Origin: Alphaproteobacteria bacterium UBA1303
GTDB lineage: Bacteria > Pseudomonadota > Alphaproteobacteria > Micropepsales > Micropepsaceae
Length of the DNA stretch: 25,338 nt
Assembly (NCBI GenBank): GCA_002307315.1
Contig: DBTZ01000003.1
Coordinates: forward strand, 11,751 to 37,088
Reading direction: 5' to 3'
Shown piece by piece: positions 5,699-13,498 of the stretch (its first letter is position 1; every line of letters begins with the position of its first letter). A model generated the notes under the pieces. The model was given only the letters and a program-made list of their open reading frames with translations. It searched no databases and was not told where the DNA came from. Position numbers and translations under genes: made by a program.

Positions 5699-8221
5699 AT
5701 GCCGGATTTGACGCGGCGCGATTTGTTCAAGACCGGTGCGGCGGTGGCGGCGGCGCGTGCGGCGCCGGCGGTCGAGGCCGAGCCGGCGAAGGCGATAAGC
5801 GGGATCGCCGCATCGCCGCAGCCCGAGATCCGCGAGCGCCTCAAATTCGATTTTGGCTGGAAGTTCCATCTCGGTCATGCCGGCGATCCGGCAAAGGATT
5901 TCGGCTACGGCCGCAATCTCGACAGTTTCGCCAAGGCCGGCTTCAACATAGCGGCCTGCGCCATGCTCGACTTCGACGATGCGGGGTGGGCGGCCGTCGA
6001 CTTGCCGCACGATTGGGCGATGGAATTGCCCTATATGCCGCCGAAGCATCCGCCGCCGTCCGGTGCCGCAAATTCGGACGATCCGGCGGCGGGCCACGGC
6101 TACAAGCCGCTGGGACGCGACTGGCCGGAAAACAGCGTCGGCTGGTATCGCCGGGTATTCGAAATTCCTCAAGGCGATCGGGGAAAACGCATTGCGGTGG
6201 AATTCGACGGTGTATTCCGCGACGCCGCGGTGACGATCAACGGCTATCTGATCGCCCGCAATCAAAGCGGATATGCGTCGTTTTGCGCCGACCTTACCGA
6301 TTTTCTCGATTACGGCGGCAAGAACGTGTTGTGCGTGCGGGTCGATGCCACCCTCGGCGAAGGCTGGTTTTACGAAGGGGCGGGAATTTATCGCCATGTC
6401 TGGCTGACCAAGACCGACGCCTTGCATGTGCCCCAATGGGGCACATTCGTACACAGCGATATTGTCGACGGCGCGGCGGAACTGACGATCGAAACCGACG
6501 TGCGAAACGATGGCATGACGGCGCGGAATTTCGCGTTGGCTTGGCAAATTTTCGATCCGGCCGGCCGGGTGGTGGCGCAAGCGACGACCCCGACGGCGAG
6601 CATCGGTTCGCTGTCGTCGCGTACCCTCGTTCGACGCGTCAGGCTGGAAAATCCGGCGCTGTGGTCGCTGGAGACGCCGCAGCTCTATCGCTTGGTTTCC
6701 CGCGTGATCGACGCGGGCAGGGCGGTGGACGATTATGCGGTCGATTTCGGCCTTCGCACCGTCAGGTTTGACCCCGAAAAAGGATTTTTTCTCAACGGCC
6801 GTCCGGTCAAGCTCAACGGCACCTGCAACCATCAAGATCATGCCGGCGTCGGCACGGCGGTGCCGGACCGGCTGCAGTATTGGCGGGTGGAACGCCTGAA
6901 GGAATTCGGCTGCAACGCCACCCGTATGGCGCACAATCCGCCGGCACCGGAGCTTCTGGATGCCTGCGACAGGCTCGGCATGTTGGTGGTCGACGAGACC
7001 CGGCGGATGTCGTCCGATCCGGAAAGCCTGGACGAACTTTCCCGGATGCTTAAGCGCGACCGCAACCATCCGTCGATCATCCTGTGGTCGATCGGCAACG
7101 AAGAGCCGCAGCAGGGGACCGAGCGGGGCGCCCGCATTGCCGCGTCGATCGTCGCGCGGGTGCGCGAACTCGATCCGACCCGCCCCTTATGTGCCGCGAT
7201 CAACGATCCCGCCGCCTGGGAGAGCGCCTATGCCCGTCTGCTGGACGTGGTCGGCGCCAATTATCTTACCGGCTTCATCCGGCCGTTCCATCGGCGCAAT
7301 CCCCAACGGACGATCATCGGCACCGAAACCGGCAGCACGGTGGCGACGCGCGGAATCTACCGGCGCGATCCCGCCAGCGGCTATTGCGTCGCCTACGATA
7401 CCGAACATCCCTGGTGGGCGAATACCGCGGAGGAATGGCTGCGCGTGGTGGCGCCAGCGCCGTACATCGCCGGTGGCTTCGTCTGGACCGGATTCGACTA
7501 TCACGGCGAGCCGACGCCGTTCAACCGCTGGCCCAACACCGTGTCGCAATTCGGGGTGATGGATCTTTGCGGCTTTCCCAAGGACAATTACTACTATTAC
7601 AAAGCCTGGTGGCGGCCCGAGCCGCTGCTGCATCTGTTCCCGCATTGGAACTGGACGCCCGGCGAGACGGTTTGCGTCTGGTGCCATTCCAACCTCGATG
7701 CGGTGGAATTGTTCGTAAACGGAGAAAGCCACGGCGTGCGCAAGGTTCCGCGCTTCGGACATGCCGAATGGAACGTGACGTTCGCTCCGGGCGTCATCGA
7801 AGCCCGCGGCTACCAGAACGGCGTGACGGTCGCGACCGACCGGCGCGAAACCGCAGGACCGGCGGCGCGCGTCGTGCTGGCGGCCGACCGGACGGAGATC
7901 GACGCCGACGGCGAGGATGTCTGCGTCGTTGCCGCGACGGTGACGGATGCGCAAGGCCGCATGGTGCCGGACGCCGGCCACCGGATATCATTCGAGCTTT
8001 CCGGCCCGGGGAAAATCGTCGGCGTCGGCAATGGCGATCCGCGCAGCGTGGAACCCGAGAGAACGCCGGTGCGTAGCGCCTTCAACGGATTGTGCTCGGC
8101 GATCGTGCAGGCGGACCGGCGCGCCGGCGAAATCGTCGTGCGCGCCGTCGCATCCGGTTTGGTCGGCGACGCGATTACGGTTTCGGCGAAACGGACGGCG
8201 GTACGTCCTTTCGTGCCCTGA
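5699..8221 (+). CDS. Exported GH2 beta-galactosidase-like glycoside hydrolase
   Basis: An 840-residue glycoside hydrolase family 2 enzyme, expected to cleave beta-galactosides or related beta-glycosides outside the cytoplasm. The start is the ATG at 5699, six bases after GGAGG. The N-terminus carries a twin-arginine signal (LTRRDLFKTG, Arg 6-7). Domains in order: GH2 sugar-binding jelly roll (about 45-240, with GWYRRVF and EGWFYEGAGIYRHVWL), Ig-like sandwich (about 245-350), TIM barrel (about 355-635), then DUF4982-like and C5-like Ig domains (about 640-835). The acid/base is Glu468 in LWSIGNEEP; Glu543 in IIGTETGS is the probable nucleophile. No transporter or regulator sits beside it. It is encoded near, but not co-transcribed with, the Tat-exported carboxylesterase at 1-643. 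Exact substrate cannot be read from sequence. Confidence 0.9.
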   Translation: MPDLTRRDLFKTGAAVAAARAAPAVEAEPAKAISGIAASPQPEIRERLKFDFGWKFHLGHAGDPAKDFGYGRNLDSFAKAGFNIAACAMLDFDDAGWAAVDLPHDWAMELPYMPPKHPPPSGAANSDDPAAGHGYKPLGRDWPENSVGWYRRVFEIPQGDRGKRIAVEFDGVFRDAAVTINGYLIARNQSGYASFCADLTDFLDYGGKNVLCVRVDATLGEGWFYEGAGIYRHVWLTKTDALHVPQWGTFVHSDIVDGAAELTIETDVRNDGMTARNFALAWQIFDPAGRVVAQATTPTASIGSLSSRTLVRRVRLENPALWSLETPQLYRLVSRVIDAGRAVDDYAVDFGLRTVRFDPEKGFFLNGRPVKLNGTCNHQDHAGVGTAVPDRLQYWRVERLKEFGCNATRMAHNPPAPELLDACDRLGMLVVDETRRMSSDPESLDELSRMLKRDRNHPSIILWSIGNEEPQQGTERGARIAASIVARVRELDPTRPLCAAINDPAAWESAYARLLDVVGANYLTGFIRPFHRRNPQRTIIGTETGSTVATRGIYRRDPASGYCVAYDTEHPWWANTAEEWLRVVAPAPYIAGGFVWTGFDYHGEPTPFNRWPNTVSQFGVMDLCGFPKDNYYYYKAWWRPEPLLHLFPHWNWTPGETVCVWCHSNLDAVELFVNGESHGVRKVPRFGHAEWNVTFAPGVIEARGYQNGVTVATDRRETAGPAARVVLAADRTEIDADGEDVCVVAATVTDAQGRMVPDAGHRISFELSGPGKIVGVGNGDPRSVEPERTPVRSAFNGLCSAIVQADRRAGEIVVRAVASGLVGDAITVSAKRTAVRPFVP

Positions 8222-8292
8222 CTTTGGCCAATTCGCCGGTGGCGGCAAGCGGGGCTCGTCGGAAAAACGGCCGATATTGGTCAGTCGTCCGA

Positions 8293-8332
8293 GAAAAAGT
8301 CCTTCGGCCTAAAGGCCTACGTGTACTTTTTC
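8293..8332 (+). terminator. Probable terminator hairpin after the GH2 gene
   Basis: GAAAAAGT (8293-8300) pairs with ACTTTTTC (8325-8332) around an inner GGCC-TAAA-GGCC hairpin. The downstream arm supplies the T-run. It lies 70 bp after the GH2 stop codon. Confidence 0.5.
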
Positions 8333-8434
8333 ACGATATTATAGGGCCACCCCCTCGTTTGAAGCGGTTCTGCACTCGGGGTTGACGTTTTTCCCCGCCC
8401 TCTGGGCGAGCGTAAGCCGCCCCGAGGACGGCCG

Positions 8435-8478
8435 GTTTTGCAGGATTTCCGGCTGTTCGCCGGACAATCCTGCAAAAC
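8435..8478. repeat. Two-stage perfect hairpin in a 470-bp intergenic region
   Basis: A 13-bp outer stem (GTTTTGCAGGATT 8435-8447 with AATCCTGCAAAAC 8466-8478) encloses a 6-bp inner stem (TCCGGC/GCCGGA) with a TGTTC loop and one bulged C. This is far stronger than needed for a terminator and lacks a T-run on the plus strand; the outer arm could give one on the minus strand. The remainder of 8222-8693 contains a terminator-like hairpin at 8293 and an imperfect hairpin at 8545-8574, and no gene that I can support. Confidence 0.75.
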
Positions 8479-8693
8479 GAAAACGATCGAAAAACGAGCG
8501 CCGGGTCGCCCCAAGCGAGTTTTGTCCTTACGTTTCAATTGTATAAAAGTGCCAAAGCGCAGCGAGGGACTTTTTCACAGGCAACTGGTTAACCAAGCGT
8601 TTATGCCGCGCGTTCGAGGCGTTGGGTAAAACCATTTATACACGATAGGTCGGCATAGTAGCTGCGGTTCGTGTATCGCTTGCGGAGCCGCCG

Positions 8694-10319
8694 GTGGCCG
8701 TCGATCGTGGCAGCGTTGAACGTTCGGACGAGAATCGTTCGGAATGGCCGTGTCCGCTGGAACGCGGCGATCGCCGCCGGGCGATTATCGAAACCGCACG
8801 TGCCATTGCCGCCAAGGATGGATTCGGCGCGGTGACGCTGAGCGCCGTGGCGGAAAAAATGAAATTTGCGCCGGCGGTGGTCTACGGTTTCTTTTCGACG
8901 CGGCAGGAACTGCTGGAGCTGATCTCGGTCGACGATGCGCCGGAGACCGAGATCGTACCGGAGAACGAGGCGTCGGCCGTGACCGTTCCGGCGGACGAAC
9001 GCAGCGATACTGCGCATACGGAAGAATTGCCGATCGAACGAACTTCGTCCGCATCGCATCCGCCGGAGGCCGATGCCGACGGCGAATACGGGGCCTTGCT
9101 CAAGGCCCAGGCCGCGGAACTCGACAAGCTCGCCAAGCGGATCATTCTGCCCGGCAACGCCCCGGCGCGCGAAGGGACCGACGCGGCGTTGGCGCGGCTG
9201 GAAACCCGCCTGCACGTCATCGAGCAATCCTATGCGGAGCTCGAAAAAAACCAAGCGAAGGAAATCGGCGATCTCAAGCGCCTGCTCGCGTCGGCCGACG
9301 AGAATACCCGTCAGGTGCTCCGGCGCATGGAGGAAACCGAAAATCGCTATCAGTCCGCCTTCGCCGAACTGCACCTCAGTCTGTTCAATCTGGAAAATCC
9401 CGGAGCCGCCGAGGCCAAAGTCTTCCCGCCGCCGCCGGAGGGCACGCCGTTTGCGGTCGTCGAGCCTGTACGGCAAGCGGCACCCGAAGCGCATCCTTCG
9501 CGGTTTCCCTTTATTTCTTCCGCGCGCAATGCGGCAATCGATGCTGCGCTGGCGGGCGAGGTTGCGAGGGAACCGTTGTTTCGTTTGCCGCGGTTTTCGC
9601 GGCAAACCCAGTTTGCCGTCATGCTGGCGCTGGTGGTGTGCGGTGCCGGCGTCGGCGCCTGGCGTCTGGTTCCCGCCGGCAGCAGCCCGCCGGCGACAAT
9701 TGCCGTCGCCGCCGGTACGGATCGCTTGGCTGCGCTTGCCGCGTCGGGCAACGCCGATGCCGAATTGACGCTGGGCGTAAATCTGCTGCGCGGCGACGGC
9801 CGTCAACTCGATCTCGGCAAAGCCGTCCAATTGCTGACGCGGGCAGCCGAGGCGGGACAGCCGGTGGCGCAAAATTATCTCGGCGTGCTGTATCGCACCG
9901 GCACCGGCGTGGCCGCAGACGTCCCTGCCGCGCAGCGTTGGTTCGAAGCCGCCGCCCTGCAGGGCAACCGGATGGCGATGGCCAACCTGGGCAAGCTCTA
10001 TGCCGGCGGCTGGCAAGACGGCACCGACTTCAAGCATGCGGCCAAATGGTTCGTCCGTGCGGCGATGCTGGGCGACGCCGATTCCGCCTTCAATCTGGCG
10101 GTGTTGTACGAGCGCGGCGACGGTGTGCCCGCAAGCCTGCTCGACGCCTACAAATGGTACGCCATCGCCGCCGCGCAAGGCGACGATCCGGCAAAAAAAC
10201 GCCGCGAGCAAATCGCCCGAATTCTATCGGCAAAAGACCTCGCTTCCGCCCGTCTGTTGGCACAAGCCTTCAAACCGCTCGCCGTCGAGCGTGCGGCCAA
10301 CGAGATGCCGAAAATCTGA
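8694..10319 (+). CDS. TetR-type HTH / coiled-coil / TM / Sel1-repeat fusion protein
   Basis: A 541-residue protein with an unusual order of parts. Residues 25-72 read as a TetR N-terminal helix-turn-helix (RRRAIIETARAIAAKDGF, VTLSAVAEKM, VVYGFFSTRQELLELI). After an acidic linker, residues 133-235 are charged heptad-like helix, probably coiled coil. One membrane segment lies at about 306-324 (QFAVMLALVVCGAGVGAW). Four Sel1-like repeats follow at about 353-500 (for example AQNYLGVLYRTGTGVA and AFNLAVLYERGDGVP). The TetR ligand-binding domain is absent. The predicted topology is a cytoplasmic DNA-binding head with a periplasmic protein-binding tail, suggesting direct envelope-to-DNA signalling or chromosome tethering (inference). 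The start is a GTG with CGGAG 6 bp upstream. It converges on the gene at 10336. Confidence 0.82.
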   Translation: MAVDRGSVERSDENRSEWPCPLERGDRRRAIIETARAIAAKDGFGAVTLSAVAEKMKFAPAVVYGFFSTRQELLELISVDDAPETEIVPENEASAVTVPADERSDTAHTEELPIERTSSASHPPEADADGEYGALLKAQAAELDKLAKRIILPGNAPAREGTDAALARLETRLHVIEQSYAELEKNQAKEIGDLKRLLASADENTRQVLRRMEETENRYQSAFAELHLSLFNLENPGAAEAKVFPPPPEGTPFAVVEPVRQAAPEAHPSRFPFISSARNAAIDAALAGEVAREPLFRLPRFSRQTQFAVMLALVVCGAGVGAWRLVPAGSSPPATIAVAAGTDRLAALAASGNADAELTLGVNLLRGDGRQLDLGKAVQLLTRAAEAGQPVAQNYLGVLYRTGTGVAADVPAAQRWFEAAALQGNRMAMANLGKLYAGGWQDGTDFKHAAKWFVRAAMLGDADSAFNLAVLYERGDGVPASLLDAYKWYAIAAAQGDDPAKKRREQIARILSAKDLASARLLAQAFKPLAVERAANEMPKI

Positions 10320-10344
10320 AGCGGGGCGACGATCCTCAGATTTT
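10311..10344. terminator. Convergent terminator formed by the two genes' own stop codons
   Basis: AAAATCTGA (10311-10319) and TCAGATTTT (10336-10344) form a perfect 9-bp stem with a 16-nt loop. The TGA in the left arm is the stop codon of the plus-strand gene, and the TCA in the right arm is the stop codon of the minus-strand gene. Each direction ends in a short T-run. Confidence 0.65.
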
Positions 10345-10662
10345 GTTCATTTCCGACTTCTTGAGGTCCACCAGGGCGCCCAAGCGGTCGTTGATCGAGA
10401 ACACGATAATCAGAAATTCGCAGAACACCCGCCACCCCACCAGGGCGAGCGCGCCGAAGATCAGCGAAAGAAGCGCCCCGGCGATGCTGAAGCCGTCGCC
10501 GTAACCGTAGCCGAAATTAAGCATATGGCTGCCGATGAAGCCGCTGCCCACCATGCCTGCCAGTGCGCCCAGAACGATGAGGATGCCCACAATCCAGTAG
10601 ACGATCTTGATGAGAAAGACCGAGAGAAACTTTTCGAATTTAAAAATATCGGTGATTTCCAT
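10336..10662 (-). CDS. DUF4282-type small membrane protein
   Basis: A 108-residue inner-membrane protein with two hydrophobic helices (about 15-37, KIVYWIVGILIVLGALAG; and about 56-80, AGALLSLIFGALALVGW) and the FxKFLSVFLIKIVYW start typical of DUF4282 proteins. The start is the ATG at 10662: GGAGGG lies 7 bp upstream, whereas the frame opens 35 codons earlier without such a site. The function of this family is unknown. It is transcribed divergently from argC across about 120 bp and converges with the Sel1 fusion gene, sharing the stop-codon hairpin. No operon partner. Confidence 0.8.
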   Translation of the reverse strand: MEITDIFKFEKFLSVFLIKIVYWIVGILIVLGALAGMVGSGFIGSHMLNFGYGYGDGFSIAGALLSLIFGALALVGWRVFCEFLIIVFSINDRLGALVDLKKSEMNKI

Positions 10663-10782
10663 GTCGAAACCCTCCATATAGCGCCTGCGGGGTCGTCGGA
10701 CCGGTGGTTGCCGATATTTTAGGCGATTTCCGCAAAAGAAGTATATCTCATTGCATTCGTCTGTCACGGGTGGAGGTCATGT

Positions 10783-11733
10783 ATGGCGGCAAAAATATTC
10801 ATCGACGGCGCAGCCGGTACGACCGGTCTGGAAATCCGCGAACGGTTGGCCGGACGTAAGGAATTTTCCGTCTTCCAGCTCGAAGGCGACGAACGCAAGG
10901 ACGCCGCAGCGCGGGCGCGCGCGCTTAACGCGGCGGACGTGGCGATCCTCTGCCTGCCCGATGCGGCGGCGAAGGAGGCCGTGGCATTGATCGAGAATCC
11001 CGACGCTCGTGTGATCGACGCGTCCAGTGCGCATCGGACGGCGCCGGGCTGGACCTACGGTTTTCCCGAGTTGGAGCCGGGACGGGCGGCCGAGATTGCC
11101 GCGGCGAAACGGGTGAGCAATCCGGGATGCTATCCTAGCGGATTTCTCGCCTTGGTCCGCCCGTTGACGCGTGCCGGACTGATACCCGCCGACTATCCGC
11201 TCACGGTTAATGCCGTTTCGGGATATTCTGGAGGCGGCAGGGGGATGATCGAGGAATTTGAGAAACAGGATGCGCCGACCTTCACCAAGGCGGTCGTGCG
11301 GCCCTATGCGTATGGTCTGGCGCATAAACATGTTCCAGAGATGCGGGAGCATGCCAAACTGTCGCATTCGCCGGTGTTCGCGCCGAGCGTCGGACGGTTC
11401 TACCGCGGCATGTTGGTCGAGGTGCCGTTGCAGCTTTGGTCCTTGCCGGGCAAGCTGTTGGTAGCCGATATTCAAGCATTGCTTGAAGACGCGTATCGGG
11501 GGCTGCCGCTGGTGGCGGTCGCGTCGGCAGCCGAGTCGGCCGGGGTTAAAGTGTTGGATGCCGAAGGCATGAAGGGGACCGATCGGTTGAAGCTGTATGT
11601 TTTCGGCAATGACACGGTCGGTCAGGTGCGTCTGGCGGCGGTGCTCGACAACCTCGGCAAGGGTGCCGCCGGTGCCGCCGTGCAGAACCTCAACATCATG
11701 CTCGGCCTTGAGCCGACAGCGGGCTTGGCGTAA
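10783..11733 (+). CDS. argC: N-acetyl-gamma-glutamyl-phosphate reductase (short type)
   Basis: A 316-residue cytoplasmic NADPH enzyme of arginine biosynthesis that reduces N-acetylglutamyl phosphate to the semialdehyde. It starts with the cofactor loop IDGAAGTTG (residues 7-15). The active-site cysteine is Cys116 in VSNPGCYPSG, and SGYSGGGRGM follows near 146. Length fits the shorter type 2 ArgC rather than the ~345-residue type. GGAGG lies 6 bp before the ATG. In many alphaproteobacteria argC directly follows rplM-rpsI; here about 6 kb of accessory genes lie between them. Confidence 0.95.
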   Translation: MAAKIFIDGAAGTTGLEIRERLAGRKEFSVFQLEGDERKDAAARARALNAADVAILCLPDAAAKEAVALIENPDARVIDASSAHRTAPGWTYGFPELEPGRAAEIAAAKRVSNPGCYPSGFLALVRPLTRAGLIPADYPLTVNAVSGYSGGGRGMIEEFEKQDAPTFTKAVVRPYAYGLAHKHVPEMREHAKLSHSPVFAPSVGRFYRGMLVEVPLQLWSLPGKLLVADIQALLEDAYRGLPLVAVASAAESAGVKVLDAEGMKGTDRLKLYVFGNDTVGQVRLAAVLDNLGKGAAGAAVQNLNIMLGLEPTAGLA

Positions 11734-11872
11734 GCGCGCCGGTCGAGGTATCATAGATTATTGCCACAAGATTTCATGATGTTGCGCTCCGAAACGCTTG
11801 TAGAGTGGAGTCGGGCTGTATATGGGTTAATCTTAGAACGGCGCGAATCGCGCGGCCGAGGAGTGAAGGGCG

Positions 11873-13234
11873 ATGCAAGGCCATAATCGCGTGACCGGAA
11901 GACTTCTGCAGGTAACCGCTGCGATCGCTCTGGCGAGTGGGCTTGGCGCTTGCTCCATCGTTCCCGATTGGGCCGACCCGACCACATGGTTCGGCGACGA
12001 CCAGCCGTCAGCCGCCGATGCAAGCGGGAAAACGCCGGATCTTGCCGATCTACCGAACAAGCCCGATGCCGCCGGCGGCACGCAGAACGTTGCGTCGTCG
12101 CTTGTCGCCGACCGCAGCCAAGTCCAGTACAGCGGCGATGCTTTGCGCGCCGGCTCCATAAATGCCGCTTCGCCGCCTCCCGATCTATCGGCCGGTGACG
12201 CCTCGCCGGCCAACGCTGCGCTTCCGGCGCTTGCACCGACCGGTTCGGGGGCAACGGCCGCTTCGGCTTCGCCGGATCAGTCAGCGCAAGCCTCGCGTGT
12301 TGACAAGTCCGTCACACCCAATCCGGTCGGTTCGTCGCTCCCCGGAGCGCTGCCGAGCGTCGGGACACCGGTCGCGCCGGTAGCCGAAGCTGCGCCGACG
12401 CCCTCCCGGGTACAAACGTCCGAATTGCCCGCCGGAACGCAGCCCTCGCTGCCGCCGGCGGTTGCCGATACGGAGCGGCCGGCCAAGAAGGTTGCCAAAC
12501 ATCGCGAACCGAAGGGGGAGGCGCCGGCATTCGCCGAACGGGAAACCGTGACGGCGCCCGCTTCCCACGTTGCTCCGGAAGCGCCGGTCGTCGCGGCGCA
12601 GGATCCGTCCGATGCCGCTTTGGGCTTTAAGCCGTCTTCCGCACCGCCGCTCGATCCGTCGGTCAGCGAGTTCGTGGCGGCGCCGATCGTGCAGCATTAC
12701 CGGCAAACCGCTTCGATGGCCGGCGCGTCGTCGGCCAAGGCGTCGACCAGGGTCGGAAAGGTTAAGAGCCATCGTCATGCCGAGGGTGGGCCGGACGTCA
12801 TGGAAGGCAAAGTCGTTGCCAATATGGACGTCATCCAAAATCCGAGCGGGCCGGTTTATGCCGATGCGCAAGGCCAGCCGGCGACGGCGGTGGTGTACTT
12901 CCCCGGCGACCGGGTGTCGCTCGATGCCGAAGCTCGCGCCCAGGTGGTCGATATTGCCGCTCAGTTCAAGGCACGCAGCGGTACCGGTTTTGTCAAGGTA
13001 GTGGGGCATTCGTCGAGCCGCACGCCGGACATGCCGGTCGATAAGCACCTCAATCTGATCTTCAAAAAATCCCAGGATCGCGCCAATGCGGTAGCTCAGG
13101 CTCTGATCCGAGCCGGTGTGCCGGCAGACAAGATCCTCGTGGAAGCCGTCGGCGACAGTCAGCCCATCTTTTTCGAATCGATGCCGAAAGGCGAGGATGG
13201 CAACCGCCGCGCGGAAATTTTCTTGCAAGGCTGA
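11873..13234 (+). CDS. OmpA-family lipoprotein with long disordered linker
   Basis: A 453-residue probable outer-membrane lipoprotein. The signal peptide ends in a lipobox (LGAC, Cys27), and the mature start has the VPDWADPTTWFG block often seen in Rhodospirillales OmpA lipoproteins. Residues ~40-300 are Ala/Pro/Ser-rich, low complexity, presumably a flexible spacer. The C-terminal ~120 residues are an OmpA-like peptidoglycan-binding domain (VVYFPGDRVSLDAEARAQV, VVGHSSSR, RANAVAQALIRAGV, NRRAEIFL). It should anchor the outer membrane to the cell wall. The DxxR peptidoglycan-contact pair is only partly evident. AGGAG precedes the ATG. Alone in its transcription unit; a promoter is not obvious in 11734-11872. 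Confidence 0.87.
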   Translation: MQGHNRVTGRLLQVTAAIALASGLGACSIVPDWADPTTWFGDDQPSAADASGKTPDLADLPNKPDAAGGTQNVASSLVADRSQVQYSGDALRAGSINAASPPPDLSAGDASPANAALPALAPTGSGATAASASPDQSAQASRVDKSVTPNPVGSSLPGALPSVGTPVAPVAEAAPTPSRVQTSELPAGTQPSLPPAVADTERPAKKVAKHREPKGEAPAFAERETVTAPASHVAPEAPVVAAQDPSDAALGFKPSSAPPLDPSVSEFVAAPIVQHYRQTASMAGASSAKASTRVGKVKSHRHAEGGPDVMEGKVVANMDVIQNPSGPVYADAQGQPATAVVYFPGDRVSLDAEARAQVVDIAAQFKARSGTGFVKVVGHSSSRTPDMPVDKHLNLIFKKSQDRANAVAQALIRAGVPADKILVEAVGDSQPIFFESMPKGEDGNRRAEIFLQG

Positions 13235-13342
13235 AGAATTCAGGCCTCGTTTGTTGCAGCGATCCCGCGCGAGCGGTATGTGAAGCAGGCAACAGTGGCT
13301 GTGGATAAGCGGCAAGACGGCCCTCTGATTTTTCTGTATCTT

Positions 13343-13377
13343 TCGGCGGCGCGACCGCCGACGCTGGGCCGCCAGCG
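13343..13377. repeat. Two tandem perfect small hairpins downstream of the OmpA gene
   Basis: TCGGCGG/CCGCCGA (13343-13361, 5-nt loop) is followed directly by CGCTGG/CCAGCG (13362-13377, 4-nt loop). Neither has a T-run. They sit immediately left of the palindromic repeat at 13380-13484, making a hairpin cluster in the 264-bp gap before alaC. Confidence 0.6.
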
Positions 13378-13379
13378 CA

Positions 13380-13484
13380 GGAGCGCTTCCCGAAAAGTGG
13401 GAACCGATTTTCGGACGAGAAGCGCGATAAATAAAACACTTGCCTGTCTCGATGCGGTTCGTCGAGGCAGTCGAGAAGCGCTCC
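13380..13484. repeat. Palindromic intergenic repeat, copy 1 (core 13384-13424)
   Basis: The core has ends CGCTTC/GAAGCG and internal CCGAAAA/TTTTCGG, and it aligns with 16971-17012 over about 42 bp. A longer structure is closed by GGAGCGCTTC (13380-13389) and GAAGCGCTCC (13475-13484), exact reverse complements. The sequence closely resembles widespread small repeats of alphaproteobacteria. Its right edge runs into the ribosome-binding site region of alaC. Confidence 0.75.
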
Positions 13485-13498
13485 GAGGATGAGCAATC

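Noticed and set aside
5483..7069. A 528-codon minus-strand open frame over the GH2 gene
   Set aside because: Antisense to conserved GH2 domains, with Arg-rich low-information sequence and no supporting start signal.
8601..10211. A 536-codon minus-strand open frame over the TetR/Sel1 gene
   Set aside because: Its composition is that of an antisense shadow, it has no recognisable domain, and the plus-strand protein has clear repeats and motifs.
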